From an uncultured Pelagibacteraceae bacterium (GTDB lineage Bacteria; Pseudomonadota; Alphaproteobacteria; Pelagibacterales; Pelagibacteraceae), in the NCBI GenBank assembly GCA_902523515.1, contig CABYZT010000004.1, positions 62,001 to 126,000 of the forward strand: a stretch of DNA of 64,000 nt. Reading direction: 5' to 3'. Of this stretch, positions 1 through 7,708 are shown one piece after another (positions within the stretch are counted from its first letter, which is position 1; the number at the start of each line of letters is the position of its first letter). The notes beneath the pieces were generated by a model. That model was not told the DNA's origin. It saw only the letters and a program-made list of their open reading frames with translations, and made no database searches. The translations under genes and the position numbers were made by a program.

Positions 1-441
1 TATTGCAGGAATGTTTACCGTTGCTGCAGCCATCAAAGCTGCTGGAGTAGTTTTATCACATCCTGTTGTTAGGATAACTCCATCAATTGGGTATCCATAC
101 AAAACTTCAACTAGTGACAAGTAAGAAAGATTTCTATCCAACATTGCTGTCGGTCTTTTTCCAGTTTCTTGAATTGGGTGAGTAGGAAATTCCATTGGTA
201 TACCGCCTGCTCTTCTAATTCCATCTTTTATCCTTTTGCTTAAAGACATAAAATGCCTATTACATGGAGATAGATCACTGCCAGATTGCGCTATTCCTAT
301 AATTGGATTACCAGATTGTAATTCTTTTCTTGTAAGACCATAATTTAAATACCTTTCTAGATATAAGGCCGTCATGTCAGGGTTTTTTGGATTATTGAAC
401 CACTGTTGACTTCGAAAACTCTTTTTTCTTTTTTTTGGCAT
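1..441 (-). CDS. IlvD/Edd-family sugar-acid dehydratase, 5' part only
   Basis: The minus strand carries an open frame starting at the ATG at 441 and running off the left edge, 147 codons visible. It begins [15 protein letters not shown] and reaches the family signature with an iron-sulfur cysteine ([10 protein letters not shown] near residues 124-133). That is the N-terminal third of a dihydroxy-acid / sugar-acid dehydratase (IlvD/Edd superfamily, about 570-600 residues), which removes water from a sugar acid to give a 2-keto-3-deoxy acid. It is divergent from a UxaA-type dehydratase and near a 3-hydroxyisobutyrate-type reductase, so a catabolic arabinonate/xylonate-type enzyme is more likely than the valine-pathway IlvD. 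The substrate cannot be told from this fragment. Confidence 0.85.
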   Translation of the reverse strand, partial: MPKKRKKSFRSQQWFNNPKNPDMTALYLERYLNYGLTRKELQSGNPIIGIAQSGSDLSPCNRHFMSLSKRIKDGIRRAGGIPMEFPTHPIQETGKRPTAMLDRNLSYLSLVEVLYGYPIDGVILTTGCDKTTPAALMAAATVNIPAI

Positions 442-487
442 AATTTAAATAATGGTTTGTTTAAGTTATTGGTTATATAATAAATTT

Positions 488-1993
488 ATGAATAATCTAA
501 TAGTTTTAAACAAGAATGACAATGTGGGCGTTAGCCAATTTATTATTCCTGAAAAAACTAAAATTGAAGGTCATGAAATCAGCACTATTGATCCAATCCC
601 TTTTGGACACAAAGTTTGTTTAAAAACTATTAAAAAAGGTGATCCAATCATAAAATATGATCAAATTATTGGATTTGCTTTAGATGATATTAAACCAGGA
701 CAACATGTTCATTCTCATAATTTAGAATTCAGAGAATTTAAAAGAGATTTTAAAGTTACAGATAAAAAATATGTTATTGATGAAAAAGCAGACACCTTCT
801 TTAATGGAATTTTAAGAGATAATGGACAGGTTGCTACCAGAAATTACATTGGAATTGTAAGTACTGTAAATTGCTCAGCTACTGTCACTAAAATGATAGT
901 TGAGAGGATTAAATATTCTGACATTTTAAAAGATTATCCAAATATTGATGGGATAGTTCCGATTACTCACTCAACAGGATGTGGAATGAATACTGAAAGT
1001 GAAGGAATGGAAATTTTTCAAAGAACTATAGATGGATTTAAAAATCATCCCAATTTTTCTCATGTATTTGTTATTGGTTTAGGATGTGAATGTGCGCAAG
1101 TCAGTTTATTTGATGAATCATTAAAAAAACATGACCGAATTCATTTTCTAACAATCCAAGATGAAGGTGGAACAAAAAAAATAGTAGAGAAGGTATTGTC
1201 TCAAATTAAAAATTTGCTTTCAGAAGCTAATAATGTTCAAAGAACTTCACAACCAGTAAGTCATCTAACTTTAGCTCTTCAATGTGGTGGTTCAGATGGA
1301 TATTCAGGAATAACTGCAAATCCAGCACTAGGAGTTGCAGCAGATCTCTTGGTTAAAAAAGGTGGAAGTTCAATTTTATCTGAAACTCCAGAGATTTATG
1401 GAGCTGAACATTTATTAATTAATAGAGCAAGCTCACAAGAGACTGCTGATAAACTTATTAAAAGAATTGAATGGTGGAAACATTATACTTCAATTAATAA
1501 TAGTTCTATGGACAACAATCCTGCGCCAGGAAATAAAAAAGGTGGTCTAACAACCATATTAGAAAAATCCTTAGGCGCTGTTGCAAAAGGAGGAAACTCT
1601 ATCCTTCAAGATGTATTGCACTATGCAGAACCTTTAAAAAATAAAGGTTTTAATTTTATGGACTCTCCTGGTTACGATCCCGTATCTGTAACTGGTCAAG
1701 TTGCATCAGGTGCTAATGTTATTTGTTTTACAACAGGACGTGGATCTTGCTTTGGCTGTAAACCAGTTCCAAGTTTAAAACTTTCAACAAACTCAGCGAT
1801 GTTTGAAAGAATGTCAGAAGATATGGATATTAATTGTGGCACAATTGCTGAAGGAAAAGAAAAAGTTGAAGAAGTTGGTCAAAAAATATTTGAATTAGTT
1901 GTAAATACTGCTTCAGGGAATAAATCAAAAAGTGAAATCAACGGCTACGGTGATGAGGAGTTTAATCCTTGGCAAGTTGGTGTTGTAATGTAA
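488..1993 (+). CDS. UxaA-family altronate/galactarate-type dehydratase
   Basis: 501 residues, similar in length to altronate dehydratases. An N-terminal SAF-like domain (roughly residues 1-90) is followed by the UxaA catalytic domain with metal/substrate segments containing NCSATVTK, THSTGCGM, GLGCECAQ, QCGGSDGYSGITANPALG and, near the C-terminus, GRGSCFGCKPVPSLKLSTN. The family dehydrates altronate or galactarate in the cytoplasm. The frame is open upstream to 452, but the ATG at 488 aligns with the expected N-terminus (MNNLIVLNKND), while the first 12 residues of the longer form look like leader. It is followed closely by an EamA transporter and a beta-hydroxyacid dehydrogenase, suggesting one sugar-acid operon. 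The exact substrate is unknown. Confidence 0.85.
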   Translation: MNNLIVLNKNDNVGVSQFIIPEKTKIEGHEISTIDPIPFGHKVCLKTIKKGDPIIKYDQIIGFALDDIKPGQHVHSHNLEFREFKRDFKVTDKKYVIDEKADTFFNGILRDNGQVATRNYIGIVSTVNCSATVTKMIVERIKYSDILKDYPNIDGIVPITHSTGCGMNTESEGMEIFQRTIDGFKNHPNFSHVFVIGLGCECAQVSLFDESLKKHDRIHFLTIQDEGGTKKIVEKVLSQIKNLLSEANNVQRTSQPVSHLTLALQCGGSDGYSGITANPALGVAADLLVKKGGSSILSETPEIYGAEHLLINRASSQETADKLIKRIEWWKHYTSINNSSMDNNPAPGNKKGGLTTILEKSLGAVAKGGNSILQDVLHYAEPLKNKGFNFMDSPGYDPVSVTGQVASGANVICFTTGRGSCFGCKPVPSLKLSTNSAMFERMSEDMDINCGTIAEGKEKVEEVGQKIFELVVNTASGNKSKSEINGYGDEEFNPWQVGVVM

Positions 1994-2005
1994 TTTATTT
2001 TTCTT

Positions 2006-2869
2006 GTGCATCAACAAACATCCTTAATTAACGTAATTTTATTAGCTGCCGGTGGTTTTTTCATGTTTGTTTGTATGGACTCCATGGCAAAATATCTTGG
2101 GACTGTTATGCCAATTACCCAAGCAATTTGGGGAAGATTTTTTTTTCACTTGGTATCTTTAATTATATTTTTTTTAATTTTTAAGCCAAAAGTAAATTTA
2201 AAAAAAAATTTTAAAGTCCAAATAATTAGATCGATATTAATGGTTACTGCAACCTCTTTTATGTTTTATTCTTTACAGAAATTTGACTTGGTAGATATTT
2301 ATGTTGTTTTCTTTACAGCTCCTCTAATCGTTTCACTACTTTCAGCATACTTCCTAAAAGACATCTTAAGTACAAAAGGTATATTTTTAATGTTATTGAG
2401 CTTTGGCTCGATTGTTTATTCACTAGGTCCAAGTATGAGAATATTTAGTTTAGATTTAATATTCCCTATTGTTCCTCCAATTTGTTGGGCTCTTTATCAA
2501 TTTTTTACCAAAGTTGTATCAGGCGATAACGATCCATTTGCTGCTATATTTTATACTTCAATTTTAGGTGCAATAATTTTTAGTATTTTTATATTTTTTA
2601 ATTGGGTGCCATTAGAGAAGAATATCTTTTGGCTTTATTTGGTAATTCTAGGTGTGGCAGGTTTTGTAAGTCATTCTTTAATTATATATGCAATACAACT
2701 TTCTAACTTGTCATTTGTAACTAATTTTCAATATTCGCAATTAGTTTGGTCTACAATTATTAATTTCTTAATTTTCGGCGTACCTTTTGATTATAATAAA
2801 ATTGTTGGGGTGATAGGAATTATTGTTTTTGGTATTATGTTCATAAGAACAGAAGGTAAAAAAAGTTAA
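2006..2869 (+). CDS. EamA/DMT-family membrane transporter
   Basis: 287 residues with about ten hydrophobic helices in two EamA halves, the usual size for a drug/metabolite transporter superfamily permease. The frame opens with GTG at 2006, 12 bp after the dehydratase stop. The first ATG in frame lies within helix 1 (MFVCMDSMAK), so the GTG is preferred. Membrane helices are obvious from runs such as VILLAAGGFFMFV and IVSLLSAYFL. Members export or import small metabolites. Here the neighbours suggest a sugar acid or its breakdown product, but substrate cannot be predicted from sequence. Confidence 0.85.
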   Translation: MHQQTSLINVILLAAGGFFMFVCMDSMAKYLGTVMPITQAIWGRFFFHLVSLIIFFLIFKPKVNLKKNFKVQIIRSILMVTATSFMFYSLQKFDLVDIYVVFFTAPLIVSLLSAYFLKDILSTKGIFLMLLSFGSIVYSLGPSMRIFSLDLIFPIVPPICWALYQFFTKVVSGDNDPFAAIFYTSILGAIIFSIFIFFNWVPLEKNIFWLYLVILGVAGFVSHSLIIYAIQLSNLSFVTNFQYSQLVWSTIINFLIFGVPFDYNKIVGVIGIIVFGIMFIRTEGKKS

Positions 2870-2883
2870 ATAGTGAGGTTTAA

Positions 2884-3741
2884 ATGAAAAATATAGGTTT
2901 TATTGGTGTTGGATATATGGGCTATGGAATAGCTAAAAATATTTTAAAACACAAAAATAAACTCTTTGTAATTGCTAATAAAAATAGAAAACCAATTGAG
3001 AAAATTGTTAGCGATGGAGCTGAAGAAGTAAAATCTTTTGAAGATTTTTCTAGTAAAAATTTAGATGCGATGTTTATGTGTGTTACCAACACTCCTATAG
3101 CAAAATTAATTTCTGAAAAAATATCTGATATTTTAGATAGTAAAACTTTAATTATTGATATCACCACTCACAACAAAACTGGTTCAATGGAAACTGAGGC
3201 CATATTCAAAGAAAAAAAAATAAATTATGTTGAGTGCCCTGTAATGGGAGGACCTGTTCAAGCAGAGGAAGGTATATTGGGAGGAATTGTTGGAGCGTCA
3301 GATGAAAATTTTAAAATTGCTGAACCATATTTTAATTTTTTCTGTAAAGAATATTTTCATTTTGGATCTGTTGGAATGGGAGCAAAATCTAAGCTTTTAA
3401 ATAATTTTTTATCCCTTGGAAATGCTGCATTAGTTAATCATTTGGCTAAAAGTGCTACAGAAATGGGTTTAGATTTAAAAAAAGTATTTGATGTTGCAAA
3501 ACTTGGTTCTGGAAATTCTGCAGCACTTAATAGAGTTTTTGATAATCTGTTAAAAGGAGACTTTACTGGATTTAAATTTACGGCAAGTAATTCCGTAAAA
3601 GATTTAACTTATATTCAAGATTTATTAAAAGATTTTCCTGAAGCTGAAAAAGTTGCTGAAATAAATAAAAATTATTTTCAAAAAGCTGTTGATGATGGTT
3701 ATGGTGAAAATTTTATTAGCGAATTAATAAATAAAAAATAA
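2884..3741 (+). CDS. NAD(P)-dependent beta-hydroxyacid dehydrogenase (3-hydroxyisobutyrate dehydrogenase family)
   Basis: 285 residues, full length for the HIBADH / tartronate-semialdehyde reductase family. The N-terminus has the Rossmann motif GFIGVGYMGYG. The substrate-binding segment is CPVMGGPVQAEEG, and the catalytic-lysine helix is GMGAKSKLLNNFLS. It would reversibly oxidise a 3-hydroxyacid or reduce a semialdehyde such as tartronate semialdehyde from galactarate/glucarate breakdown. It lies 14 bp downstream of the EamA gene with a GTGAGG ribosome binding site and is probably the last gene of the operon. Whether it acts as GarR, as a succinic-semialdehyde reductase or on another substrate is not decided by sequence alone. 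Confidence 0.85.
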   Translation: MKNIGFIGVGYMGYGIAKNILKHKNKLFVIANKNRKPIEKIVSDGAEEVKSFEDFSSKNLDAMFMCVTNTPIAKLISEKISDILDSKTLIIDITTHNKTGSMETEAIFKEKKINYVECPVMGGPVQAEEGILGGIVGASDENFKIAEPYFNFFCKEYFHFGSVGMGAKSKLLNNFLSLGNAALVNHLAKSATEMGLDLKKVFDVAKLGSGNSAALNRVFDNLLKGDFTGFKFTASNSVKDLTYIQDLLKDFPEAEKVAEINKNYFQKAVDDGYGENFISELINKK

Positions 3742-3860
3742 TTTTGGAAGTAACTTAAGTTAGCGGGAATCTACTAAAGCACTAGGTTGTATTCAATAAA
3801 TATATTTGCTCAAAATTAAAATAAATTAATTGAAATTGTATAATTTATAATTACCTTTTT

Positions 3861-4020
3861 TATAGAAGGAGGTTTATGTTAATACTTTCACCACCTGATA
3901 CTTAGCTGAACAGCTCATATTTCAATAAATATAACGAAAAATAAATTCCTCTCGGAATTATAATGCCAAAGAGGCGATACAAGGGAGCTCTTTAGGTATA
4001 CACTTAAAGAGCGAACCCTT
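3861..4020. other. structured intergenic region, function unknown
   Basis: The 285 bp between the reductase and the next gene hold an unusual density of inverted repeats for so AT-rich a genome. They are AGGAGGT 3867-3873 with ACCACCT 3890-3896 (one mismatch); AGCT arms 3904-3907 and 3912-3915; six-base arms 3944-3949 and 3954-3959; and an 8-bp perfect stem 3987-3994/4005-4012 capped outside by AAGGG/CCCTT (3981-3985/4016-4020). On the plus strand a strong Shine-Dalgarno (AAGGAGG) precedes an ATG at 3876 that opens only nine codons to a TAG at 3903. On the minus strand the same hairpins form a 3'-UTR-like structure. I see no match to tRNA, SRP RNA or tmRNA. It could be a small RNA, a leader peptide or a processed 3' UTR. 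Confidence 0.3.
3937..3959 (-). terminator. rho-independent terminator of the 175-residue ORF transcript
   Basis: Read on the minus strand, six-base arms AATTCC and GGAATT enclose a GAGA (GNRA-type) loop and are followed by TATTTTT, the shape of an intrinsic terminator. It lies about 70 bp after the stop of the minus-strand gene at 4027-4554. On the plus strand the loop is not GNRA and no U-run follows, so minus-strand use is favoured. Confidence 0.5.
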
Positions 4021-4026
4021 TAAAAA

Positions 4027-4554
4027 CTAATTTACAGATGTTAATATTTCTAGTGGAAGTGGAGCTTCTGGGTATTTTTTTTGACACAATTTTTCATAGT
4101 TTTCACAAAAACTCATGATAGTTTTTTTAACTTCTTTTTTATTTTTATTTGAAAGATTAAGGTCTTTAATTAATTCACTGCAATTTTTTTCTAATTCTTT
4201 TATTTGCTCTCCTGAAAAAAATTCTCCTGTTTCTATTTCCCAATAAGTGTCTTCAAGCTCATCATCAGTTAAATCATTTAATTTTTTCTGCAATAATTTA
4301 ATAGTTTCGTCCTCTGTTGCTTTATCTCTCATAGGAGAATCTTTAAGTTTTCCAAGACATTTATCCCTTAATCCATCAATAAAATGAAAATAAGGTTTAC
4401 CCTGTGAAAAATCTCTAAAATGATTTGTGTTAAAATATTTATCAATGGCTATTTCTGTTGAAACCTTTTCCTTACCCTTAATTATGGCTATTTGAACGTA
4501 CACTTCTTGGCTAATATATTCTTCAATATGGTCTTTAACTTTTTGAGGTATCAT
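4027..4554 (-). CDS. hypothetical protein, 175 residues
   Basis: No family recognised. The protein is soluble, with no signal peptide or membrane segment, charged and mostly helical: Lys/Glu-rich stretches around residues 87-140 and a C-terminal helix FCENYEKLCQKKYPE, then a PLPLEIL tail. The ATG at 4554 opens MIPQKVKDHIEEYI. It lies 13 bp downstream of the cytochrome c' gene on the same strand, so the two are probably co-transcribed, and a terminator-like hairpin follows. The C-terminal CE-x-YE-x-x-C pattern is loosely echoed in the 146-residue unknown at 45581-46021, but too weakly to claim homology. Confidence 0.6.
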   Translation of the reverse strand: MIPQKVKDHIEEYISQEVYVQIAIIKGKEKVSTEIAIDKYFNTNHFRDFSQGKPYFHFIDGLRDKCLGKLKDSPMRDKATEDETIKLLQKKLNDLTDDELEDTYWEIETGEFFSGEQIKELEKNCSELIKDLNLSNKNKKEVKKTIMSFCENYEKLCQKKYPEAPLPLEILTSVN

Positions 4555-4567
4555 TCTAACTTAGTAA

Positions 4568-5035
4568 TTAATGTTCTTCTCTGTACCTGCTGTGACAAGC
4601 CTTACAATTACTCCACATAAATTGTTTCAGAGTACCTCTTATATCTTCAGCATCTTCAATTACGGATGTAAGCTTTATCATATCATCAGAGGCTTTTTGC
4701 ATTAATGCATTGAAGTCGTCTTTTTCATCCCAAATGGTTAGTAAAGCTTCAGTATCAAAACCCTCTTGAGTATTTTCAGGAAACAAATCTATTAAAACTT
4801 TGTAATTTTCACTCATTTCTAGCATAAGTTTTTTTGCTTTTTCAAAATCTCCTTTTGATGAGAAAGCTTGTACTCTTTTGGCTGTACTATAGTTTTTGCT
4901 AAACAATGCTTGTCTACTTTTAATAATATCTTCAACTGTTAACTCAGCATTGGAATATGAGACGAAAAATACGCTTAAAATTGAGAATAAAATTATTTTA
5001 ATATATTTTTTTATGTGATTAAATAAATTATGCAT
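4568..5035 (-). CDS. cytochrome c' (class II c-type cytochrome)
   Basis: 155 residues. An N-terminal signal peptide (basic HIKKYIK, then hydrophobic IILFSILSVFFVSYSNA) leads into a four-helix-bundle-like sequence with the single haem motif CKACH about ten residues from the C-terminus (WSNCKACHSRYREEH). C-terminal placement of CxxCH is diagnostic of class II cytochrome c'. It is a periplasmic haem protein that binds small ligands such as NO or passes electrons. It is divergent from and overlaps a cytochrome b561 gene, a common partnership. The two start codons share the palindrome ATGCAT, so the promoter must lie inside the neighbouring gene. The downstream 175-residue ORF is probably co-transcribed. 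Confidence 0.8.
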   Translation of the reverse strand: MHNLFNHIKKYIKIILFSILSVFFVSYSNAELTVEDIIKSRQALFSKNYSTAKRVQAFSSKGDFEKAKKLMLEMSENYKVLIDLFPENTQEGFDTEALLTIWDEKDDFNALMQKASDDMIKLTSVIEDAEDIRGTLKQFMWSNCKACHSRYREEH

Positions 5036-5557
5036 GTAACAAATACCTTAACAGAGTATGGAATTATCTCAAAGGTGTTACATTGGCTCAGCGCTGCTAT
5101 TCTATTCATACAAATGCCTTTGGGGTTTTATCTAGTTGATTTAGATTTTGGTGATCAAAGAATAACTATTGAAGATATACACGTTACGTTAGGTTTAACT
5201 GTGTTTTATATAATAATAATTAGATTAATAAATAATATACTTAATCCAACTCCAAAATTAGATCCAAGTATTTTTAAAGGACAGAGGTTTTTGGCAAAAA
5301 TGAACCATGTGCTTTTATATATTGCTATTTTAGCAATAACAATTTCAGGAATATTAAAAAAATTGTTTAATGGGGAAACATTAACAATATTGTTTAAGGA
5401 AATTCAAATTAATGAAAATTTTGATTTAGCAGATCAGTTTTATGAAATTCATATTCTTTCGAATTATACCCTTATCGGTTTAATAGTGATTCATATATCT
5501 GCTGTTATTGTTCACAAACTATTTTTTGGGGACAATTTATTAAAGAGAATTCTTTAA
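5030..5557 (+). CDS. cytochrome b561 (CybB-type membrane dihaem protein)
   Basis: 175 residues with four hydrophobic helices and the histidines expected for two b haems: HW in helix 1 (KVLHWLSAAI), the IHVTLGL helix, the MNHVLLYI helix and the last helix IHISAVIVH. The family shuttles electrons between quinol and periplasmic acceptors such as the neighbouring cytochrome c'. A stop codon two codons upstream in frame fixes the start at 5030 or later, and the next Met is inside helix 1, so 5030 is the start even though it overlaps the divergent cytochrome c' start by 6 bp. No ribosome binding site is visible. Confidence 0.85.
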   Translation: MHVTNTLTEYGIISKVLHWLSAAILFIQMPLGFYLVDLDFGDQRITIEDIHVTLGLTVFYIIIIRLINNILNPTPKLDPSIFKGQRFLAKMNHVLLYIAILAITISGILKKLFNGETLTILFKEIQINENFDLADQFYEIHILSNYTLIGLIVIHISAVIVHKLFFGDNLLKRIL

Positions 5558-5559
5558 TC

Positions 5560-5997
5560 TTAATGACAAGCAATTCCAAATTTTTTTAATCTCCAATAAT
5601 TATAAGGCCAAGGAGTTAAAAAACCTACGATCAGCATTATTGGTACAACCCACCATGTTAAAATTGCGCCTCCAGTTAAAACATAGTCAGTTAAATTCAT
5701 CATGATTTCCATGCTAATCATTGAAATTAAACTCATACCACAAGCTGTTTTGAATGCGTTAACAAAATTAAAATTTTGTGTCATTAAAATTATTGTTTCT
5801 AAAATAATACTCGTAATCAATCCGTTAATGATTGCTAAAATCATTATTCCTAAAACTGGAAAAGGAATTTGAGTTAATTGAAAAAATAATATTGTTCCAA
5901 AATCTCCAATTGCACAACCAAGTACGCACCAGGCTGTATTTTTTGCGCTTCTTTTCCAGGTATGTCTACAAGACCAATGAAATGTAGAGGTATTCAT
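5560..5997 (-). CDS. DUF4396-type integral membrane protein
   Basis: 145 residues with four predicted membrane helices and an N-terminal HWSCRHTWKRSAKNTAWC segment rich in His and Cys that recalls DUF4396 proteins. A conserved-looking MSLISMISMEIMMNLTDY helix contains several Met and charged residues that could face a pore or bind copper. Function unknown. It converges on cytochrome b561 with a 2 bp gap and is divergent from the MBL-fold gene, 22 bp away. The haem proteins and persulfide-dioxygenase-like gene around it hint at a redox or metal-handling role, which is inference only. Confidence 0.65.
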   Translation of the reverse strand: MNTSTFHWSCRHTWKRSAKNTAWCVLGCAIGDFGTILFFQLTQIPFPVLGIMILAIINGLITSIILETIILMTQNFNFVNAFKTACGMSLISMISMEIMMNLTDYVLTGGAILTWWVVPIMLIVGFLTPWPYNYWRLKKFGIACH

Positions 5998-6019
5998 TAT
6001 AATTTGATATTAATGACAA

Positions 6020-6703
6020 ATGATTTTTAGACAAGTTTTCGATAATAAATCATCAACTTATACTTATTTAATTGCGTCGGCAAAAGGTCGCGAGGCAGTC
6101 ATAATTGATCCAGTAATAGAAAATGTTGAAAACTATATTGAGTTACTAAACGAATTAGATTTAAAATTAGTTAAAGTAATAGATACACATATACATGCTG
6201 ACCATGTAACTGGTGCAAGTAAACTTAAACTAGCAACAAATTGCTCTACAATTATGGGGGAACATACCCCTGCTGATGCCGTCGAAATTAAAGTAAAAGA
6301 CGATGAAATAATAAAAATTGATCAAATAGAAATCAAAGCGATGTATACACCTGGTCATACTTCTGACAGTTATAGTTTCTTAATGGATAACTATTTGTTT
6401 TCAGGAGATACTCTTTTAATTAATGGCACTGGTCGAACAGATTTTCAAAATGGTAGCTCAAAAGATGCTTATAATTCTATTTTTAATAGATTATTAAAAT
6501 TACCTGAGGACACCATTTTGTATCCTGGTCATGATTATAACGGCAAAGAATCTAGTACCATTGGTAATGAAAAAAAATTTAACCCAAGATTGCAGGTTAA
6601 AAATGTTGATGAATATGTTGATCTTATGTCAAATCTTAATTTAGCAAAACCAAAATTAATAGATATTAATGTAAGTAGAAATATTAAGTTAGGTGCTAAC
6701 TAA
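6020..6703 (+). CDS. MBL-fold hydrolase, persulfide dioxygenase (ETHE1/Blh)-like
   Basis: 227 residues. It has the metallo-beta-lactamase motif THIHADHVTGA, a second metal segment YTPGHTSDSYSF, SGDTLLINGTGRTDF and YPGHDYNGKESSTIGNEKKFNPRL. HxHxDH together with GRTDFQ and the NPRL tail are typical of ETHE1-type sulfur dioxygenases, which oxidise glutathione persulfide to sulfite using one non-haem iron. It is cytoplasmic with no signal peptide. It overlaps the convergent azlD stop by 8 bp. A generic glyoxalase II is less likely because the ETHE1-type GRTDF segment is present. Confidence 0.75.
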   Translation: MIFRQVFDNKSSTYTYLIASAKGREAVIIDPVIENVENYIELLNELDLKLVKVIDTHIHADHVTGASKLKLATNCSTIMGEHTPADAVEIKVKDDEIIKIDQIEIKAMYTPGHTSDSYSFLMDNYLFSGDTLLINGTGRTDFQNGSSKDAYNSIFNRLLKLPEDTILYPGHDYNGKESSTIGNEKKFNPRLQVKNVDEYVDLMSNLNLAKPKLIDINVSRNIKLGAN

Positions 6704-7013
6704 AGACAACAAATATTAAAAACCAATAAGAAACTAATCCAGCTGAAATTGTTGCAATAATATTTTTTGAAAAATAACCTACAATTACAGCAACTAATGC
6801 TCCAAAAATTTTGGGATCGTTCATTTCTATAAAAGTTCCAAAATCATTTATAAATATTCCTGGAAATATTATTGCTGGAAATACTGCAGAAGGAACATAT
6901 TCCAACACTGCTTTAATTTTATCTCCCAACATATCTCTACTTATTAAAGCAATCATAGTCATTCTGGTGAGGTAAGTTAATATTCCAGCAAAAATAATTG
7001 CAGTAAGTGTCAT
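6696..7013 (-). CDS. azlD: AzlD-family branched-chain amino acid exporter subunit
   Basis: 105 residues with four hydrophobic helices beginning MTLTAIIFAGILTYLTRM, the AzlD pattern with an early TR motif. AzlD is the small subunit of a two-gene exporter for branched-chain or related amino acids. It overlaps azlC by 4 bp (ATGA-type coupling). The 3' end overlaps the convergent MBL-fold gene. The pair lies 12 bp downstream of fbpC on the same strand and may be read from the iron-transport transcript. Confidence 0.85.
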   Translation of the reverse strand: MTLTAIIFAGILTYLTRMTMIALISRDMLGDKIKAVLEYVPSAVFPAIIFPGIFINDFGTFIEMNDPKIFGALVAVIVGYFSKNIIATISAGLVSYWFLIFVVFS

Positions 7014-7696
7014 TTTTTTAACCTCAGTAATAGTGCAGCTACAAATAAAGCAATTACTGGAGAAATAATTATGAAAGATTTAAATGGAGCATCAAAAAAT
7101 AACAGTGAACTTAAACCACAAGTAATCATTACAATTACATGATCTAATTTTTTTAAATCCTGAACAACAATTGCTATAAATGTTAAAGGAATTGCAAATT
7201 TTAACCCAAGTTCTTCTGGAACAAATGAACCCAAAACAATACCTGATAAGGTTGCAATTTGCCAACAAACCCACATTGTGCAACCAGTACCAATTAAATG
7301 ATAATGTAAAAATTCTTCATTTCTATTTTTTTTGAAAAACTTATTAGACTCTGCAAATCCTTGATCTACAACAACATAAGAAATTAATAATTTTTTTATA
7401 AAAGATAATTTTTCTAAATATTCAGATAAAACTGCTCCATATAACAGATGTCGAGAATTTATAATTCCAACAGATGCAACAGCAACTAAACTAGATGCAC
7501 CCCCTGATAACAATTGTAAAAATACTATCTGTGAAGCTCCTCCAAAAATGATGAAAGACATTGCGTAGACTAAATATGGGTGAAATCCAAGTTCGACCCC
7601 GATTGCTCCACAAATTATTCCAAATGGAATAACAGAGAGCATGTGTGGAGAAATATCCAACATCCCTCGAGTAAATAATTGTTTTTTGGTAAGCAT
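7010..7696 (-). CDS. azlC: AzlC-family branched-chain amino acid exporter subunit
   Basis: 228 residues, the usual AzlC length. It opens with MLDISPHMLSVIPFGIICGAIGVELG and has FGGASQIVFLQLLSGGAS and INSRHLLYGAVLSEYL, family landmarks in the first helices. About six to seven membrane helices. With AzlD it forms an inner-membrane exporter (AzlC supplies most of the channel). Its start is 12 bp downstream of the fbpC stop and the ATG at 7696 follows the family start. The link to iron uptake is positional only. Confidence 0.9.
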   Translation of the reverse strand: MLTKKQLFTRGMLDISPHMLSVIPFGIICGAIGVELGFHPYLVYAMSFIIFGGASQIVFLQLLSGGASSLVAVASVGIINSRHLLYGAVLSEYLEKLSFIKKLLISYVVVDQGFAESNKFFKKNRNEEFLHYHLIGTGCTMWVCWQIATLSGIVLGSFVPEELGLKFAIPLTFIAIVVQDLKKLDHVIVMITCGLSSLLFFDAPFKSFIIISPVIALFVAALLLRLKK

Positions 7697-7708
7697 TTGC
7701 TTGTTTTA

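Noticed and set aside
3741-4026. tRNA, tmRNA or SRP RNA in the structured spacer
   Set aside because: No cloverleaf, CCA end, tag-peptide frame or SRP loop motif could be found on either strand.
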